Assembly: GCA_023381355.1 (NCBI GenBank)
Contig: JAMCUL010000008.1
Coordinates: 45,841 to 109,840, forward strand
DNA from: Thermoplasmatota archaeon
GTDB lineage: Archaea > Thermoplasmatota > Thermoplasmata > Thermoplasmatales > Thermoplasmataceae
Length of the DNA: 64,000 bases
Direction of reading: 5' to 3'
Notes under the pieces: model-generated
Database searches by the model: none
What the model was told of the DNA's origin: nothing
The model's input: only the letters and a program-made list of their open reading frames with translations
Made by a program: the position numbers and the translations under genes
Shown here: piece by piece, positions 62,695-64,000 of the stretch
Numbering within the stretch: position 1 is the first letter of the stretch
Layout: every line of letters starts with the position of its first letter

Positions 62695-62979
62695 ATGGCG
62701 AAGGAGAAAAAGAAAAAAATGCCTAAAAATAAGTCCATTAACAGAAAGGTTTTTGACGAAAAATACAATCGCTACAGGGATGTGCTTGGAATTGGCTCAT
62801 TTATATTAAGAAGAATAGAGGAAAGCTCACCGAACATGAGTGTCAAAGACTTAATAGATTTTGTGCAATTAACTTTTCCCAATACTGACCGGAGACAAAT
62901 TGAAAGAGATACTATAGATTTCGTGTGGTGGCTTAATCTTTTGAATTCGATACAGCTGTTGAAACCTAACACACGTTAA
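62695..62979 (+). CDS. Small basic helical protein, unknown
   Basis: The 94-residue product has a lysine-rich start (MAKEKKKKMPKNKSINRK), then a helical part DVLGIGSFILRRIEES, SVKDLIDFVQLTFPNTDRRQ and DFVWWLNLLNSIQLL. The composition and the order of helices look like a winged-helix or other small DNA-binding protein, which is inference only. It lies between the small basic gene and an MFS transporter, on the same strand. A TATA-like TTTTATTTAATT runs to its start, so it may be leaderless. Confidence 0.65.
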   Translation: MAKEKKKKMPKNKSINRKVFDEKYNRYRDVLGIGSFILRRIEESSPNMSVKDLIDFVQLTFPNTDRRQIERDTIDFVWWLNLLNSIQLLKPNTR

Positions 62980-63030
62980 TTTTTCATATGTTTTCTTAAA
63001 TGCTAAATAGATTAAAGGAGATTAAACACT

Positions 63031-64000
63031 ATGTCCGACATACCGTTTGTTTTTTATAAATTGCAAATGAACCGATTGTTTTCGAGGGTTGGGTTTTATT
63101 TTGCCCTAGTTTTAGCTATGTGGTACACCATAGAAATTACAGGTTCTGTGTTCCTAACAGGTTTAGTGGCGTTCAGCTTAACTATTTCCGGGTTAATTTC
63201 ATCCCCTTTGTCTGGCCACATATTAGACAGATTCCATGACATTAGAATCGTGGTCTATTCAACATTGGGAGAACTCATATCATATTTGTTTATGGGTTTA
63301 ATGATAATGCATATACTCCCATTTTTCACTTTATATCCAATAATGGGGGTGATTTATTTTATGATGACGATAGGTAGCATGGCAAGTTACGTCTTTACAC
63401 CCAATATTGTTGCCGAAGACAAACTACTAAAGGCTAATTCTGTGGGAGAAATTTCTCTTACAATTTCTGAAGGTGTTGGTGCGATCCTAGGAGGTTCTCT
63501 TTTGTACTTAATTGGGAGTTATTCGTTGATAATTATTTCCATCTCCACGTTGTTGTTCTTAGCTCTCATTCTTGTTATTAGGTTTCATAGAGACAATATC
63601 TTATCTAATGTAAGAAAAGAACGCTCAGAAGATATAAGCGGTTGGAGTGAAACTTTCGTATTTGTGAAATCCAAACTTTTGATGATAGTCATTTTTTCAA
63701 CTGCTCTGAATGCTCTTCTGATCATAATGGATGTACTTGGAGCTCCGCTCATCAAAGAAACTCTGAACTCTAGCTCAATGGCTTATGGTTTCTACACTGG
63801 CACTTTTTCTATTGGGGGCTTAGTGGGAGCTTTAATGATTGGAAAATTGAAGCCACATAACCTATGGTTATTAGTATTTTTATATTTCGCTGTGTCTGGA
63901 TTTTCTTTTTTGATTATGGGAATGGTTCATATCCTATTGATCGTAGTACTTTTGCCTTTCTTTATTGGAGTGATGGCCTCGGTTTCCAATATACCACTAA
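63031..64000 (+). CDS. MFS transporter, 3' end outside window
   Basis: At least 323 residues of a major facilitator protein are present with about nine helices. The start SDIPFVFYKLQMNRLFSRVG leads into helix 1 (FYFALVLAMWYTIEI), the loop SSPLSGHILDRFHDIRIVVY resembles motif A between helices 2 and 3, and NSVGEISLTISEGVGAILGG follows helix 4. This is the layout of the DHA3 or related macrolide-efflux/enterobactin-exporter group; the substrate is unknown. An AAAGGAG ribosome site lies 10 nt before the ATG. The frame is still open at the window edge. Confidence 0.88.
   Translation, partial: MSDIPFVFYKLQMNRLFSRVGFYFALVLAMWYTIEITGSVFLTGLVAFSLTISGLISSPLSGHILDRFHDIRIVVYSTLGELISYLFMGLMIMHILPFFTLYPIMGVIYFMMTIGSMASYVFTPNIVAEDKLLKANSVGEISLTISEGVGAILGGSLLYLIGSYSLIIISISTLLFLALILVIRFHRDNILSNVRKERSEDISGWSETFVFVKSKLLMIVIFSTALNALLIIMDVLGAPLIKETLNSSSMAYGFYTGTFSIGGLVGALMIGKLKPHNLWLLVFLYFAVSGFSFLIMGMVHILLIVVLLPFFIGVMASVSNIPL

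Noticed and set aside
1..64000. CRISPR array, rRNA and tRNA genes
   Set aside because: No regularly spaced direct repeats, no rRNA-like blocks and no complete tRNA were seen on either strand.

Overview
The window reads as chromosome of a thermoacidophilic, cell-wall-less archaeon of the order Thermoplasmatales (Thermoplasma, Ferroplasma, Picrophilus or Cuniculiplasma type). The evidence is archaeal-type S-adenosylmethionine synthetase, Tsr3, Nob1, DtdA, Pth2 and CarS (archaeal ether lipids), a tricorn-interacting-factor type M1 aminopeptidase, a B12-dependent class II ribonucleotide reductase, an enolase-superfamily sugar-acid dehydratase, and a membrane-anchored substrate-binding protein. 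Many genes start at or just after the position expected from a TATA box (leaderless mRNA). The genus cannot be fixed from the sequence alone. No tRNA, rRNA or CRISPR array was found.

Layout. 1-8010 (minus) is a peptide ABC importer: anchored binding protein, DppB, a DppC that carries a large extracytoplasmic propeller-like insert, and a fused DppD-DppF ATPase cut by the window edge. 8.3-16.5 kb holds a small membrane protein, urocanase, a sugar nucleotidyltransferase, a COG1340 coiled-coil protein, OMP decarboxylase and class II RNR with a coupled small gene. 16.7-22.4 kb (mostly minus) is a one-carbon/PLP group (gcvT-pdxT, glyA), a C/D-box sRNA, a KaiC-like protein and a sugar-acid dehydratase. 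22.7-25.9 kb has topoisomerase I coupled to a presenilin-type protease. 25.9-30.8 kb (minus) carries two peptide-ABC ATPases with an amino-acid permease, and purH. 30.9-37.1 kb is SAM synthetase, a DNA methyltransferase, an MBL hydrolase, Tsr3 and the aminopeptidase. 37.1-41.2 kb has ValS and D-aminoacyl-tRNA deacylase.

41.5-45.0 kb is the most intriguing metabolic unit: three translationally coupled genes (PLP fold-II enzyme, DgcN-like DUF1611 protein, PP-loop ATPase with a cysteine cluster) behind a palindromic operator and convergent with glutamine synthetase. 46.3-56.2 kb returns to housekeeping: NAD(P)HX repair, a degenerate acyl-adenylate-type protein, PadR regulator, citrate synthase, Nob1, Pth2, CarS, an HTH-CBS regulator, a PhoU-family regulator and a zinc-ribbon/LURP-type protein.

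56.2-64 kb is accessory: a MarR-regulated MFS exporter, a retropepsin-like protease and a small protein, bracketed by 16-bp direct repeats that resemble a tRNA 3' end. An IS110-family element follows, with a strongly structured 5' noncoding region that is a good bridge-RNA candidate. After it come a decayed stretch, a surface protein that seems to have lost its start, two small genes and the beginning of a second MFS transporter. Several well-formed inverted repeats sit in promoters (nrdJ, purH/mat, the DgcN-like cassette, glnA, PadR, HTH-CBS, PhoU-like, MarR), and they give this window a readable regulatory layer.
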